From NCBI GenBank assembly GCA_015231715.1, contig JADGBB010000001.1, forward strand, positions 24,018 through 88,017: 64,000 nucleotides of DNA. Direction: 5' to 3'. Positions within the stretch are counted from its first letter, which is position 1. Each line of letters starts with the position of its first letter. A program made the position numbers and the translations under genes. Below the pieces are notes generated by a model, which saw nothing but the letters and a program-made list of their open reading frames with translations, did not search any database and had not been told where the DNA came from. Source of the DNA: Candidatus Omnitrophota bacterium. Its GTDB lineage: Bacteria > Omnitrophota > Koll11 > Tantalellales > Tantalellaceae. This document shows positions 53,389 to 63,989 of the stretch, piece by piece.

Positions 53389-54933
53389 TTACCAATCTAT
53401 AGGGAAATAGTCTTTTAGGAATTTGCCGCACCAGTGTTTGCCGGTATTTATGCCGTCAAAAAATGGATCGCAGACGCGGGCGGCGCCGTCAACAATGTCG
53501 ATCGGCGGCTGAAAATCATGAAGGTCTTTTTTTAGATCTGAGAGCTCTTTCGGATCTTCGTCGGTTACCCACCCGGTATCCACGGCATTCATAAAAATGC
53601 CGTAATTGGCGAACTCGCTGGCTGAAGTGTGGGTTAACATATTTAATGCGGCTTTAGCCATATTTGTATGTGGATGGCGTTCGCCTTTTTTAAAGCGCAT
53701 GAATTTACCTTCCATGGCAGAAACATTAACAATATGTTTTTTGCCTGTATTGTCTTTTTTCATTAGGGGCGCGAGCTTATTGCATAATACAAAAGGAGCT
53801 ACCGCATTAATAAGCTGAATTTCCAGCATTTCTGAAGTTTGTATCTCTCCCAGTCTCAATCTCCAGCTATTAGTTTTTCTTAGATCAACCTGCTGCAAAT
53901 CCGCGTCTAACTCTCCTTTAGGAAATACACTTTTTGTGGATATCGCATTATCGTATGAATAAGGTATTTGTGATAATTGTGCTGATTCTCTTAATCCTAT
54001 ACCCGGTAGTTTCCCCTGCCAATTAACTGGCAAAGCAGATTCAGATGATAAGCTCGGAGTACGCAAAGAATTAAGTTTATCAATACACTTTCGATAATTG
54101 ATCATCAGCTTTTGTTCTTCGCTTTTATATAAATTAAATTTTTTAGTTTCGTTTTCCATTAAATGTGAATAAAATCCCGGCGGTCGTCGTACTGTTTGAG
54201 CGGCATTGTTTATTAAAATATCCAATCGGTCATATGTTTGTTCTACATGAGAACAAAAAATTTCTACGCTCGGTGTATGTCTTAGATCTAATCCATAAAT
54301 ATGCAAACGATCAAGCCATTCTTTAAAATCTTTTTCTTTAGAAAATCTTGATGCAGAATCAGCCGGAAACCGAGTCGTAGCTATAACTGTAGCGCCTGCA
54401 CGCAGCATCATTAAAGCAGACTGATACCCTATTTTTAACCGTGACCCGGTGATCAATGCAACTTGTCCATAAAGGTCAGCAGTTTGAAAACGTTTTTTAT
54501 AATTTAGTTCAGCGCAACTCGGACAAAGAGCGTCATAAAATGAATGAAGAACAGTGTATTCGGCTTTGCATATATAACAATTTTGAGGTGTGTGCAATAT
54601 CCGTTGAGTTTTTTTCGTGCCGTCATTATCCGTGAGTTGAATTGGTGCAGTAAAGACAGCTTCTTCGCGTGCAGTGCGAATGCCTGTTGTAGCCCTAGCT
54701 TTTCTTTGAGTTTTGGAAATTATTTGCTTATTTATTTTGCGTGTAGCCTTCCTTCTCTCTTTTAAAGTTTCTCTATCAGGCTTAGACAGCTCCCCCGCAG
54801 ACTTCATTAATTGAATTTGCTGCTCATGCGACAACTCCGCAAACTCTTTAGGCTGAAGAGCTAAATGATCAAGCATACTAATACATTCATCTATTTGTTC
54901 TTTAGAATATTTAAGTTTTTCCCCATTATTCAT
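53389..54933 (-). CDS. SDR-family oxidoreductase with N-terminal zinc ribbon (514 aa)
   Basis: A charged helical N-terminus (residues 1-115) is followed by a four-Cys zinc ribbon (CYICKAE ... CPSCAEL). A short-chain dehydrogenase follows, from about residue 150. The NAD(P) loop is [12 protein letters not shown], the strand-4 motif is NNAAQTV, the catalytic Ser lies in VNVSAMEGK, and the usual YxxxK appears as NMAKAALNM, so the Tyr is replaced by Asn. The final AVDTGWV is typical. A ~100-residue insert sits between NNAA and the catalytic Ser. The fused ribbon-SDR type is known from scattered bacteria and plants. Activity may be altered by the lost Tyr. GGGGGAG precedes the ATG. Confidence 0.83.
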   Translation of the reverse strand: MNNGEKLKYSKEQIDECISMLDHLALQPKEFAELSHEQQIQLMKSAGELSKPDRETLKERRKATRKINKQIISKTQRKARATTGIRTAREEAVFTAPIQLTDNDGTKKTQRILHTPQNCYICKAEYTVLHSFYDALCPSCAELNYKKRFQTADLYGQVALITGSRLKIGYQSALMMLRAGATVIATTRFPADSASRFSKEKDFKEWLDRLHIYGLDLRHTPSVEIFCSHVEQTYDRLDILINNAAQTVRRPPGFYSHLMENETKKFNLYKSEEQKLMINYRKCIDKLNSLRTPSLSSESALPVNWQGKLPGIGLRESAQLSQIPYSYDNAISTKSVFPKGELDADLQQVDLRKTNSWRLRLGEIQTSEMLEIQLINAVAPFVLCNKLAPLMKKDNTGKKHIVNVSAMEGKFMRFKKGERHPHTNMAKAALNMLTHTSASEFANYGIFMNAVDTGWVTDEDPKELSDLKKDLHDFQPPIDIVDGAARVCDPFFDGINTGKHWCGKFLKDYFPIDW

Positions 54934-55025
54934 AGATCTAAATCTCCCCCATTAAATCAACTATTTCCAGCCACAACTTTACACCCCACACAAATTTTTT
55001 ACAAGTTAATAATTGTTCTAATATT

Positions 55026-56285
55026 TCATGCTTTTACTTTTGGAAGGTCTTGCCAGGAGGTGGTGTATTTTGGGGAGAGGTGGGCTTGTTTCATGTGCCA
55101 GGAGGCGTGCTTATTGCCGGTTGAGGCGTAGACTAGTGTGTTTTTGCCCCATTTGGCGTTTATTGTGTCTACTTCTTCCATTAGACGTTCTTTTTTTGAA
55201 TGGGTATATGTTTCTTGGAATAGGTCATTTTCTATGTCGCCGGCATTTGCAATATTGGATAAAATTATTCCGCATTTTGAATATTTTTTGTTGGGTTTAT
55301 ATAATCTTGTTATAAGTTCACGTGCGGAAGTTATTATTACGCTTGTATCAGCACTCGGCGGTGAAATGTCCATATTAAGCATATCAAAATAACTATTTTT
55401 ATCGTGACGGCTGGTCATCAGGAATACTTGTATTCTTGAGGCAACACTTTTTTGAAGCCTGAGTTTCTCACAGGCTCTCGCGGCATAGGTTGATATTGCT
55501 TGAAGGATCTCTTCTTTATCAGTTACTTTATTCCCGAACGATCTAGTGCATGAGATCTCTTTTTTATTGGAGATCATCGTATCAAGTTTGATACATTGTT
55601 CTCCTCTTAATTCTCTTACAATTCTCTCGCCTACAACTGTTATTAATGATCTTATCTTAGTTGTTTCTGCCATTTTAAGGTCAAATGCTGATCGTATGCC
55701 TATATGGTTTAGTTTGTCTGCATATCCTCTGCCGACGCCCCATATTGAGCCGACAGGGGTACTTGCTAGAACAGTGTCCGTGTCACTCTGCGTTATATCA
55801 AAAACTCCTTTATATTTCGGAGTTTTCTTTGCTATATCAGATGCTATTTTTGTAAGTACTTTAGTTGGAGCTATACCCACTGAAACAGGAATGCCTGTAC
55901 ATTTAAGGATTGTTTTACGAATAGCTTTGCCGGTATCTGCGAAAGTTCCGTTTTGTATGCGTGGGATCTCTATAAAAGCTTCATCAATTGAATATACTTC
56001 CATGTTATTCCCAAGCGAAAAAAGGATCTTCATAACCCGAGAAGACATATCCGCATACAAAGGATAATTAGATGAAAAGATCTTAGCGTTATTTGCTTTT
56101 AATAAATTACGGCATTGAAAGATAGGCTCACCCATCTTTATGCCGAGTTTTTTTGCTTCATTGGATCTAGAGACAACACACCCGTCATTATTTGAAAGTA
56201 CAACGACAGGAACATTTATAGCGGTAGGATCAAAAACGCGTTCGCAGGAAACATAAAAATTATTGCAGTCAATTAAAGCTAACAT
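55026..56285 (-). CDS. umuC: UmuC, Y-family DNA polymerase V catalytic subunit
   Basis: The 419-residue protein starts [17 protein letters not shown] (metal-binding Asp6) and has [18 protein letters not shown], then [13 protein letters not shown] with the catalytic Asp-Glu pair, and the helix-hairpin-helix segment [18 protein letters not shown]. This is full-length UmuC, the polymerase that copies across DNA lesions after forming a complex with cleaved UmuD and RecA. It starts 3 bp after umuD and is the last gene of a ycaO-umuD-umuC unit. Confidence 0.95.
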   Translation of the reverse strand: MLALIDCNNFYVSCERVFDPTAINVPVVVLSNNDGCVVSRSNEAKKLGIKMGEPIFQCRNLLKANNAKIFSSNYPLYADMSSRVMKILFSLGNNMEVYSIDEAFIEIPRIQNGTFADTGKAIRKTILKCTGIPVSVGIAPTKVLTKIASDIAKKTPKYKGVFDITQSDTDTVLASTPVGSIWGVGRGYADKLNHIGIRSAFDLKMAETTKIRSLITVVGERIVRELRGEQCIKLDTMISNKKEISCTRSFGNKVTDKEEILQAISTYAARACEKLRLQKSVASRIQVFLMTSRHDKNSYFDMLNMDISPPSADTSVIITSARELITRLYKPNKKYSKCGIILSNIANAGDIENDLFQETYTHSKKERLMEEVDTINAKWGKNTLVYASTGNKHASWHMKQAHLSPKYTTSWQDLPKVKA

Positions 56286-56288
56286 ATT

Positions 56289-56681
56289 TTATAAATTATG
56301 AATTACGTTTGTCACTACGCCCCAAATAGTAAACTCTTCATCTTCTTTAACTTCGATCTCGGGATAAGAATCGTTTTCAGGAACTAAAAACAATTTTGTT
56401 TTTGTTCTGCGTATTTTTTTAACAGTCATCTCTCCGTTAAGAACTGCTATAACAACAGAGCCGGAAACCGGTGTAAGAGACCTATCAACGATAAGTATAT
56501 CTCCCTGATGGATACGAATATCTTTCATCGAGTCGCCTTCTACCCTGACAAAAAAAGTCGAAGCCGGTCTTTTTATCAATAGTTCATTAAGATCAAGTTT
56601 ATTCTCTACATGATCATCCGCAGGCGAAGGGAAACCTGCCTGCACATGCGACGAATACATAGGCATTTTAGTTTTTTTCAT
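56289..56681 (-). CDS. umuD: UmuD, self-cleaving polymerase V subunit
   Basis: The start MKKTKMPMYSS at 56681 is chosen over a TTG six bases upstream. The 130-residue protein has the self-cleavage site Ala15-Gly16 (HVQAGFPSPADD), the catalytic Ser51 (EGDSM) and Lys88 (GEMTVKKI), in the order of the LexA/UmuD peptidase family. RecA-stimulated cleavage makes the active form that joins UmuC. The first 14 bases overlap the end of ycaO, so translation is coupled. No LexA-type operator was recognised upstream of the unit. Confidence 0.93.
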   Translation of the reverse strand: MKKTKMPMYSSHVQAGFPSPADDHVENKLDLNELLIKRPASTFFVRVEGDSMKDIRIHQGDILIVDRSLTPVSGSVVIAVLNGEMTVKKIRRTKTKLFLVPENDSYPEIEVKEDEEFTIWGVVTNVIHNL

Positions 56682-58197
56682 GCGCAATAATCACTCGTGA
56701 TTTTGTAAAAACTTTTAATATTTTTTTATGTACTTTTGTTCCGATCATTTCGCCTTTAGATGAAAATAGTTTTTTAAAAACATTTTTACCGTCATCCGAT
56801 AAAATTAATAATTTCAGTTCACCGAAACATAATCTTTTCCACGGGCTATTCTCATCAAGCGCGATTCCCAAAACATCGGCAACTATTTCGTGATCGCCTA
56901 CTGTACTATCATCTAAAAGGATCAGAAAATCATTTAATTCTTTATTAGTGCATAAAGGCAATCTGCTGACATAGTTAACTAGTCTTCTGCCTCGATTATT
57001 ATTTGCATAAACAAGATCATCCATAGGGTACACTTCGCTCCAACCCGGGACCAGAACACGACAAACATAAAATCCTTCTGCCGAAACAGTATTAACATAA
57101 ACATCTTTTTTGAATCTTTCAAATATTGACAAAAGAAATAGTTCTTCCTCTTCGCGTGTTCCGAAAGAGTCTATAGTTTTGCATTTATATAGAGGCTTCT
57201 TATTGAAAAAATCCACCGAGACTTCACCGCTGGAATCTATAAAGTGAGTAACAATATTTGCGTGGTTTTGCACAACTCTTTTATTTTTATTTGGTTTTTT
57301 TAATCCTCTGAACGACCTTATTTTCTGCCCTTGCAATAGTTCTGTTACTGTACGTGTAAGAGCTATTTCAAATGACGGATGCGCTCCGAAAGCCAGAAAA
57401 CTCTTTTTCGATTTTTTTTCGACTATGGTCACATTTACTACGGGAAATTTTCCGCCTAAGGATGCATCTTTGATCAAAACTCTGAATCCGGCATTTTGAA
57501 TAGCTTCAATCGCTTTATTAATGTGCTCATAAGACGCATAATAGGATTTTGGGATATCCGGCAATGCTATACATTTTCGTATAATAGTATTTTTTGCATA
57601 TCTCTCAAAAATTTCGGATAAAGCCTGTACTAATGATTCTTCTTTAGTGTTTCCTGCGGACATGCCGTTACTGGCGTATATATTATCCAATATCCCTATA
57701 GGAAAATATACTGTTTTTTTATCTCGGACTCTTTGAAAAGGAAGTGAAAAAATAATATCTTTACCCGTTCCTACAGACATGCGGTCAATAAAATCGAACG
57801 GTTCAAGCTCTCCTGTAATATTGTATAGATCGATCAGATCTTTTGTTAATAGGCCTTTTGGGAAATGCCCCTTTTTGGGTAAAAACAATTTTTCATCAGG
57901 TGAAAAAATAAAATTATTCTGCTTTTTTATGTCTACTAATGCAAATTCAGAAAAAGAATATCCGGTTATTATTCTTTCCATGAACTCGCCCAAAGCGCTT
58001 GCTAAAGCCAAAGTTTTAGTTGCGCCTTTACCGTTAACAAATATCGGCCGACAATGTTTTTCATGAATATGTACCGACCACACATTTGGTACAGGATTTT
58101 TCCATGATGCCTCTTTTATCGACAATCCCGCGCTCTTTAGGATAATTTTAATTTTTCTAATCGTCTTTTGGGGACTTGTATCTTTTCCATGATGCAT
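56668..58197 (-). CDS. ycaO: YcaO-family ATP-dependent protein (509 aa)
   Basis: The sequence fits the E. coli YcaO branch: FVNGKGATKTLALASALGEF near the N-terminus, then SAGNTKEESLVQALSEIFERY, the ATP-site Glu-rich region, and AFGAHPSFEIALTRTVTELL. YcaO enzymes phosphorylate a peptide amide to drive cyclodehydration or thioamidation; E. coli YcaO is linked to RimO-dependent modification of ribosomal protein S12. No RiPP precursor, RimO or partner dehydrogenase is adjacent. Its end overlaps umuD by 14 bases (ATGAAAAAAACTAA), so the three genes form one unit. The link between a YcaO enzyme and polymerase V is unusual and unexplained. Confidence 0.9.
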   Translation of the reverse strand: MHHGKDTSPQKTIRKIKIILKSAGLSIKEASWKNPVPNVWSVHIHEKHCRPIFVNGKGATKTLALASALGEFMERIITGYSFSEFALVDIKKQNNFIFSPDEKLFLPKKGHFPKGLLTKDLIDLYNITGELEPFDFIDRMSVGTGKDIIFSLPFQRVRDKKTVYFPIGILDNIYASNGMSAGNTKEESLVQALSEIFERYAKNTIIRKCIALPDIPKSYYASYEHINKAIEAIQNAGFRVLIKDASLGGKFPVVNVTIVEKKSKKSFLAFGAHPSFEIALTRTVTELLQGQKIRSFRGLKKPNKNKRVVQNHANIVTHFIDSSGEVSVDFFNKKPLYKCKTIDSFGTREEEELFLLSIFERFKKDVYVNTVSAEGFYVCRVLVPGWSEVYPMDDLVYANNNRGRRLVNYVSRLPLCTNKELNDFLILLDDSTVGDHEIVADVLGIALDENSPWKRLCFGELKLLILSDDGKNVFKKLFSSKGEMIGTKVHKKILKVFTKSRVIIAHEKN

Positions 58198-58215
58198 ATT
58201 TTCTCACTCAATAAG

Positions 58216-58641
58216 TTACTTATTATCCGAAAGAACAGTTACAGGTTCATTTTTTATTCCGGCATAAAAAACAATAATTTCAGCCGGAACATCACCTTCA
58301 TTTTGACCATAATGCCATTTATCGACTACCTCAATAATTGTGTCGTCTTTCTTCAAATGTAGAATTTCACCTTTTTCAGTTGTTACGGTCAATTCGCCTT
58401 TGGTTATAACCCCTGCATTTATAACCGGATGTTCATGTAACGGAAGTTTAACATCAGGCGGGATAGTGATCTTAAGTATAGTTACTTCAGGAGTTCCCCG
58501 CGGATATTCAGGTAAAGCCTCGCCGTCCCAGCTTAAAGTACTTTTAGCTAACGTTTTAACTTCAATATTCTCAGCATCTATAGCCCACGAGCAGCTTAAT
58601 AACTGCATAAATATTATAAAAATTATAAAAACCTTTTTCAT
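58216..58641 (-). CDS. Secreted cupin-domain protein (141 aa)
   Basis: A signal peptide (KKVFIIFIIFMQLLSCSWA) may be cut after Ala, or the LLSC may be a lipobox. The mature part is a cupin: PLHEHPVINAGVITKGE with the His-x-His metal ligands, then a later WHYGQNEG segment with another His. Such periplasmic cupins are widespread and mostly uncharacterised. It ends 18 bp upstream of the ycaO start, so it could be the first gene of that unit. Confidence 0.85.
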   Translation of the reverse strand: MKKVFIIFIIFMQLLSCSWAIDAENIEVKTLAKSTLSWDGEALPEYPRGTPEVTILKITIPPDVKLPLHEHPVINAGVITKGELTVTTEKGEILHLKKDDTIIEVVDKWHYGQNEGDVPAEIIVFYAGIKNEPVTVLSDNK

Positions 58642-58703
58642 GCAATGTATTTTACAGTGTGATGTCTTTTATAGCAAGAAAGTAGTTGTATTTTAGTTAT
58701 ATT

Positions 58704-61700
58704 TTAGGCTTGAGTAATATAGTTGGAAAGAGCTGTGTAGATAGAGTTTATGTCGAGTTCAACGGCATCCGGTATTACAAGCTTAAGCAATATGTGATTT
58801 TTTGGATTTTTATGATCCGGGGTAAGGCACATATCCATAAGTTTGTCTCTTTTTATTTTTTCAGCGAACGGGATGCGGTTATACCATTGCCATAAAACAT
58901 CTTCATATCCTAAAAGATCTTTCTGTACTATCAGTGTTCTTAAAAGGGCAAAGAATACAATTTCAAAATATGGACAATATGACTTTTTAACAAGATCTTC
59001 ATATTCGCCGTCCATTTCGAAAAGTGTAACAAAAAAACTATCAAATGTATCGGGATCGGGCATATCTTTGAATTTGTTTTTTATAAATTCAATGTCATAT
59101 TTACCCGAAACTATAATCACATTCTCAGGTTTTAATCTTCCGTTAATTAATCTGCCTTTAATTGTATTTATTTTGTCAATGCCGCAAATGGTTATATTGT
59201 CGAATATTCCAGATAAAAAAGCGGAATTGTTTTCGCTAAGATTTTTTAGAGATGTTATAATGTATTTTTCGATCATTATGCGCACATTTTCTGCGACATC
59301 ATCCGGCACATCCAGAAGTAAAGTTATTTCTTCTTTGTTTTCCCTTTTTGCCGCGCCGAATTCTCTTAGTATATGCAAGAACAGTTCCGTAATATCTTTT
59401 AAATTTTGTTCTATTATTTCATTTGTAGATAAATCTTGAACTAATTTTTCGTTGTATGAGCCTTTCGCGAAATCAGTATCTTTAATGAAATCTATTGAAT
59501 GGTTCCCGTCGCCGCCGATCTTTGTACTGTTATAATGAAAACCAAACCTATCAAGAATTGTTATCATGTCGCCTTTTGATGTTTTGACTTCACAAGAAAA
59601 CGAATTAAATCCATTAAGAATCGACTTTTTCATTAGTATCCCTAAAAGCATAGTAGATATGCCTTCGCCTTTTCTGGCTTGTGGCGTGTTTATATCAATA
59701 ATTTGCATAATGTCGCCATTTTCCTCGTATGTAATAGATGCGACAATATCCCCCCTTTCCTTATAACAAACTACTTTTTCCCCATTCCCATTATCCGAAT
59801 GACTCTCAAATGAAATATTAATAATTCTGCTGTCAAATAATATTGAGTTATCAAGCCATTTTATGTAAACAGAAGAATTGATTTGTTCATTTTTCTCAGG
59901 GACTAAAAAATGAGGAACTTTTGAATTTGTTACATATTCATTAGAAAGTCCCGGAGCAAGATATTCTAAAGAACCATAATCAACAATTAAGCTGAGTCCT
60001 TGTTCTTCAAGAAGCACAGACGCCGGAAGCTGGGTTTTAAGCTCGGCATCCAATATTTCCCTAAGCATCATCGATTTACGTTTGCCTTTTGCGACCATAA
60101 AAATACTTCTAGATGCTTTTATATCCCCCATGCTTACAACATTAGCTTTTCTATTTTGCTTAAGAAAAGGATATTTTTCTATTTTATTTGCTACCGTAAT
60201 ATCAGATAGATCAACTTCTTCTATTCCGCTCTGAGAAGTATCGGTGTAATCAAGTCCTGCTTCATGAAATCCTACTTCACCGTTAGCACCCATTCCGAGA
60301 ATACATATGTCAGCACCGGTTGCTTCAGGATTGTCATTATTGTAAAAGTCTTTTGTGTAAGATTTCTCCGGCTCTTGACCCATCTCATGAAATATTGCTC
60401 CATTTAAAACCATAGGCATAATTGCATTAGCAATAGTCAGCCCATGATCATTTCTGCCTTTAAATTCTGATATCTGGTAAAAATGAATTTTTTCCCAATT
60501 AATTACTTCTGCTTTATTTTCAAGGCCGAAAACATCTTGGGCATAGGCAATGTTTTCAATGCCTAGAAATGACAATACGCCTTCGATGTTTAATTTCTGA
60601 GCTATCTCATCTTTAATCTCATTTTTATCCATTGTTTTCATATCATAAATTTTTTTCAATAACCTGCCGGAACACTTGTGTATAAAATCATTTTTAGCTT
60701 CTTCCGTATTTAATGCCTTCGAAAGATCTGCACCTAATAAATTCAAAAGTTCCTCACCCTCAGGAATATTTTCGCCCTCGGAAATTTTTAATAACTTTAA
60801 AATTAAATTTTCCCCGCGATTATCGGGTTCTAAATTTAATTCATAATAATCAGATCCTAAATACCGTAATGCATCCAATACGTCCTCTCCTGAAGCCACG
60901 AGAATATTTATCTTTTCTTTTCCTGATTTTTGAAGTTTGAGTATCTCGTTTCTTACACGTTTAGCGCATATTTTGGAGCAATCAGATGAATCAGATATGT
61001 CGACTCCGACCATTCTCAGAAGTTTCATAACATTACCAATTTCCTTGTTATTAATTGATGTCATTTTTAAAAGATATAGAATTATGTCTTTACGTAGTTT
61101 TGAAAATGAAGTTTTTGATTGTATTGTTGATGGTCTTTCGGTCAATTCTTTAATTGTTTTTTCAACAAGTTCATAGAAATTTTCTTTATTTTTTATGTTA
61201 ATCGGAGTGGTCTTATCATGCTTTGCATCCATATAGATATCAATAAGAGCTTTGGCAAATCTTGGAAGTTTTCCTGAACTTTCTAATAAATGAAATAAAC
61301 GTTTATGAAAAAAATCATTTGCTATGATTTCTATTACAGATTCTAGACCCGGCTTATAAACAGTTGGATTTGTGCTTTTAAATACTTTCTCAATTAGAAG
61401 TTCCTCGCAAATTATACTTCTAAGTTTGGATCCTATTGCATTTGCGTTTTTTGTATCATTTCTGTTTATAATATTGATGAATACCTTAGATAGCAGATCT
61501 TTGCGTTTGATTGTCAAATCTCTCAAAGAATCGGCGGTATTCACGTATACATCTAGCATCCCTCCGAAAAGTTTTTTTAACTTTTCCTCATTAGGTTTCA
61601 TGCCGCCCTTACCATCGGGAATATTGTCATTCAAACTATACATATACTCTTGATAATTCAATAGATAGTCATTAAGAATTTTTTCATTTTCATTCATATT

Positions 61701-63989
61701 ATAATATTTGTCGGAAGCCAAAAAAACTGACATACATTTCTCGATCAATTCTTTTGTGCTGTCAGTTGAATTCTCAAAATATTCATCACCAATAGCTTGA
61801 ACCATAAAATTCCGTCTAACATCAATTGATATTTTTGCCGCTTTTTTCAATGGCAACTTACCTATTTTTTCAATAGAGTTGTCTAATGCTGCAAGTAAAT
61901 TATATCGATCGGTGCCGAGCTCCTTTAAATCGCCGCTTTCTATGACTACAAAAACTTTTTTAAAGAAAACAGCATGCCAATATCCGGGTGACACCCTTAC
62001 TTCATCTGAAATATTAAAATATTTTTTCCATGCAGATTCAAATGCTTTGTCTTTTAATTCAAATATATGCTTTCCCTTTTGTGTTTCCTTTAAACTGTCA
62101 AGTTCTTCTCTGAAAAACGACAAAAAATTATCAATTTGTTTTCTATAATTAGTGTCATTTTCGAATTTCTGATCAACATAAGTCCTTTTCTTGTTATTTA
62201 GAGATTTAATTCTTTTCATAAAAGCTGAAAAGTTTTTATTAACAAGCAAAGAATCATATCCTCTGATTATTTCAGAAGTTATTTTAAGTTTTCTGTCAAT
62301 AACAGTTTCTAAGGACTCGCCGTCAAAAGTTAAATGACCGTATTCATCAGGTCTCATGCCTTCATCCGACCGTCTGGATGCGATAATATTTCTTTTTTTC
62401 CAATCATTCCCTTTTCTCAATGAAGCAATATTATACCTTGAAAGATTGCCTTTTCTCAGAACTCTAACTTCTCCTAAGTTATGATCTTCCGGATCGAAGT
62501 CGTCCATGGTTATAACGGTCTTAATGCCGGCATCAGTAAGAATATAATTGCGTTTAAGATCTCTATTCTTTTTATCTATCGACGTATCAGCTATCCCAAT
62601 ACCCCCTTTAATCTCGCGAAAAACTGTTCTTTGCATTGATGATGTTTTTTCAAATATATCAGCTAAAGTGGCTAAAAATTCTTCAGTTAATTTTAAAATA
62701 TTATCTAATTCATAATACGGATTTTTAATTTGAGAATATGTTAAGTGATCTTGAATGGATAGCAATAACGTGATGTAAGAATTCATATTATCAATTTTCC
62801 ATAAAAGAGAAATATTGATCTCTTCTTCGATTATATGTTGCGCTATTAACAAACCTTTTTCTGGATCACCTTCTTTGTCAGCATTATTGATAGCGTAGAA
62901 AATATCTTTTAATACACGGATAAGTCTAAGTCCTGTCTTTGCGTTCAGAGAAAATTCATTTTCGAATTCTTCTAAGGCTTCAATATTTCTCTGCCCATTT
63001 ATCTCAAAAGATTCCGGTAAATTTCCGGTCAAATATAAGTTATGTTCATCATCTTCATAGTAAACAAATCTCATATTTTCCGTAATGAACTGCATCACAT
63101 CTATAAGTTTAGGATGAATCCTATGCCATTTTTTTCTTATATCATCAATATCAGCGTTTTGTCTTTTTGCCATTTGTGATAAATAAGACTCAAATTCTTC
63201 GGCATCTATTATGTCTTGCCGCTCAATAACATAAGATATATTGGTAATGTTTCTTTTTGCAAGGCTTTCAAGATAGTCAGCATAGTATATTTCATCTGTC
63301 ATTAATTTTTTGTCATGGATTTTATTATGGCCGCTAAGCATACTATTTATAAATGTATGTTCTTTTCTGCCAGCAAGCGGAACAATTTTCAAACTTCCGT
63401 CCGCCATATGTTTTCTCAAAACTTTGATAGCATGGAAAGGACTGGTTGAAACACCGTTATACAATGTATCAAAAGGAACACCTATATACATCGATAGATT
63501 CTGTGCATATTCCCTGCTGGCTAATTTTATCCCGGTTTCATACTTAAGAATTTCATCATAGGTAATATGATATCCCTGGGTTTTTAATAGATCCATTGAA
63601 AGCTCGCGAACACTCAACCCCATATGTTCTCTTGCTGCAACATACCTTAACTCACGAACCTTAATTTTGTCGAGTTTCAAGCTTAGAGATGTAGGTTCAA
63701 AAATATAGTTACCCATAAGCACAAGCTGCTTATATCCATTCTTGGTAAGCCATTTAAGAAGTATTTCTAACTTTTCCGATAAACCCTGGACTTCAGAAGC
63801 TACAGCTCCGTTTTCCGGCCTGAATAAAACAGGATAGGACAAAAAGAACTTTAATCTTTTGAAAAAATCCTTCATTTTTCTCAGCCGAACAAGATCATAC
63901 TCAGTGGATCTCAAGTCTATAGTAGTTAATCTGTTTATAAAATTAACTTCTTTAATTGTTTTTTTGATGTCGCTGATTATTGCGTTCAT
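58704..63989 (-). CDS. Giant protein with HTH-like, NagB-like and GNAT domains (≥1,761 aa)
   Basis: The first ATG in view is at 63989, but the frame is still open to the window edge, so the true start may lie outside; no leader is visible in this part. Residues about 133-200 look like an XRE-type helix-turn-helix (LSVRELSMDLLKTQG... LSMYIGVPFDTLYNG). A long helical middle follows. Residues about 1150-1345 resemble the glucosamine-6-phosphate deaminase/6-phosphogluconolactonase fold: KIHFYQISEF, LGMGANGEVGFHEAG, VVSMGDIKASRSIFMVAKGK and PASVLLEEQG. Residues about 1380-1497 are a GNAT acetyltransferase (ITYEENGDIMQIIDINTPQA then RKGEGISTMLL). The C-terminus ends SNYITQA. Its substrates are unknown. 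Confidence 0.8.
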   Translation of the reverse strand: MNAIISDIKKTIKEVNFINRLTTIDLRSTEYDLVRLRKMKDFFKRLKFFLSYPVLFRPENGAVASEVQGLSEKLEILLKWLTKNGYKQLVLMGNYIFEPTSLSLKLDKIKVRELRYVAAREHMGLSVRELSMDLLKTQGYHITYDEILKYETGIKLASREYAQNLSMYIGVPFDTLYNGVSTSPFHAIKVLRKHMADGSLKIVPLAGRKEHTFINSMLSGHNKIHDKKLMTDEIYYADYLESLAKRNITNISYVIERQDIIDAEEFESYLSQMAKRQNADIDDIRKKWHRIHPKLIDVMQFITENMRFVYYEDDEHNLYLTGNLPESFEINGQRNIEALEEFENEFSLNAKTGLRLIRVLKDIFYAINNADKEGDPEKGLLIAQHIIEEEINISLLWKIDNMNSYITLLLSIQDHLTYSQIKNPYYELDNILKLTEEFLATLADIFEKTSSMQRTVFREIKGGIGIADTSIDKKNRDLKRNYILTDAGIKTVITMDDFDPEDHNLGEVRVLRKGNLSRYNIASLRKGNDWKKRNIIASRRSDEGMRPDEYGHLTFDGESLETVIDRKLKITSEIIRGYDSLLVNKNFSAFMKRIKSLNNKKRTYVDQKFENDTNYRKQIDNFLSFFREELDSLKETQKGKHIFELKDKAFESAWKKYFNISDEVRVSPGYWHAVFFKKVFVVIESGDLKELGTDRYNLLAALDNSIEKIGKLPLKKAAKISIDVRRNFMVQAIGDEYFENSTDSTKELIEKCMSVFLASDKYYNMNENEKILNDYLLNYQEYMYSLNDNIPDGKGGMKPNEEKLKKLFGGMLDVYVNTADSLRDLTIKRKDLLSKVFINIINRNDTKNANAIGSKLRSIICEELLIEKVFKSTNPTVYKPGLESVIEIIANDFFHKRLFHLLESSGKLPRFAKALIDIYMDAKHDKTTPINIKNKENFYELVEKTIKELTERPSTIQSKTSFSKLRKDIILYLLKMTSINNKEIGNVMKLLRMVGVDISDSSDCSKICAKRVRNEILKLQKSGKEKINILVASGEDVLDALRYLGSDYYELNLEPDNRGENLILKLLKISEGENIPEGEELLNLLGADLSKALNTEEAKNDFIHKCSGRLLKKIYDMKTMDKNEIKDEIAQKLNIEGVLSFLGIENIAYAQDVFGLENKAEVINWEKIHFYQISEFKGRNDHGLTIANAIMPMVLNGAIFHEMGQEPEKSYTKDFYNNDNPEATGADICILGMGANGEVGFHEAGLDYTDTSQSGIEEVDLSDITVANKIEKYPFLKQNRKANVVSMGDIKASRSIFMVAKGKRKSMMLREILDAELKTQLPASVLLEEQGLSLIVDYGSLEYLAPGLSNEYVTNSKVPHFLVPEKNEQINSSVYIKWLDNSILFDSRIINISFESHSDNGNGEKVVCYKERGDIVASITYEENGDIMQIIDINTPQARKGEGISTMLLGILMKKSILNGFNSFSCEVKTSKGDMITILDRFGFHYNSTKIGGDGNHSIDFIKDTDFAKGSYNEKLVQDLSTNEIIEQNLKDITELFLHILREFGAAKRENKEEITLLLDVPDDVAENVRIMIEKYIITSLKNLSENNSAFLSGIFDNITICGIDKINTIKGRLINGRLKPENVIIVSGKYDIEFIKNKFKDMPDPDTFDSFFVTLFEMDGEYEDLVKKSYCPYFEIVFFALLRTLIVQKDLLGYEDVLWQWYNRIPFAEKIKRDKLMDMCLTPDHKNPKNHILLKLVIPDAVELDINSIYTALSNYITQA

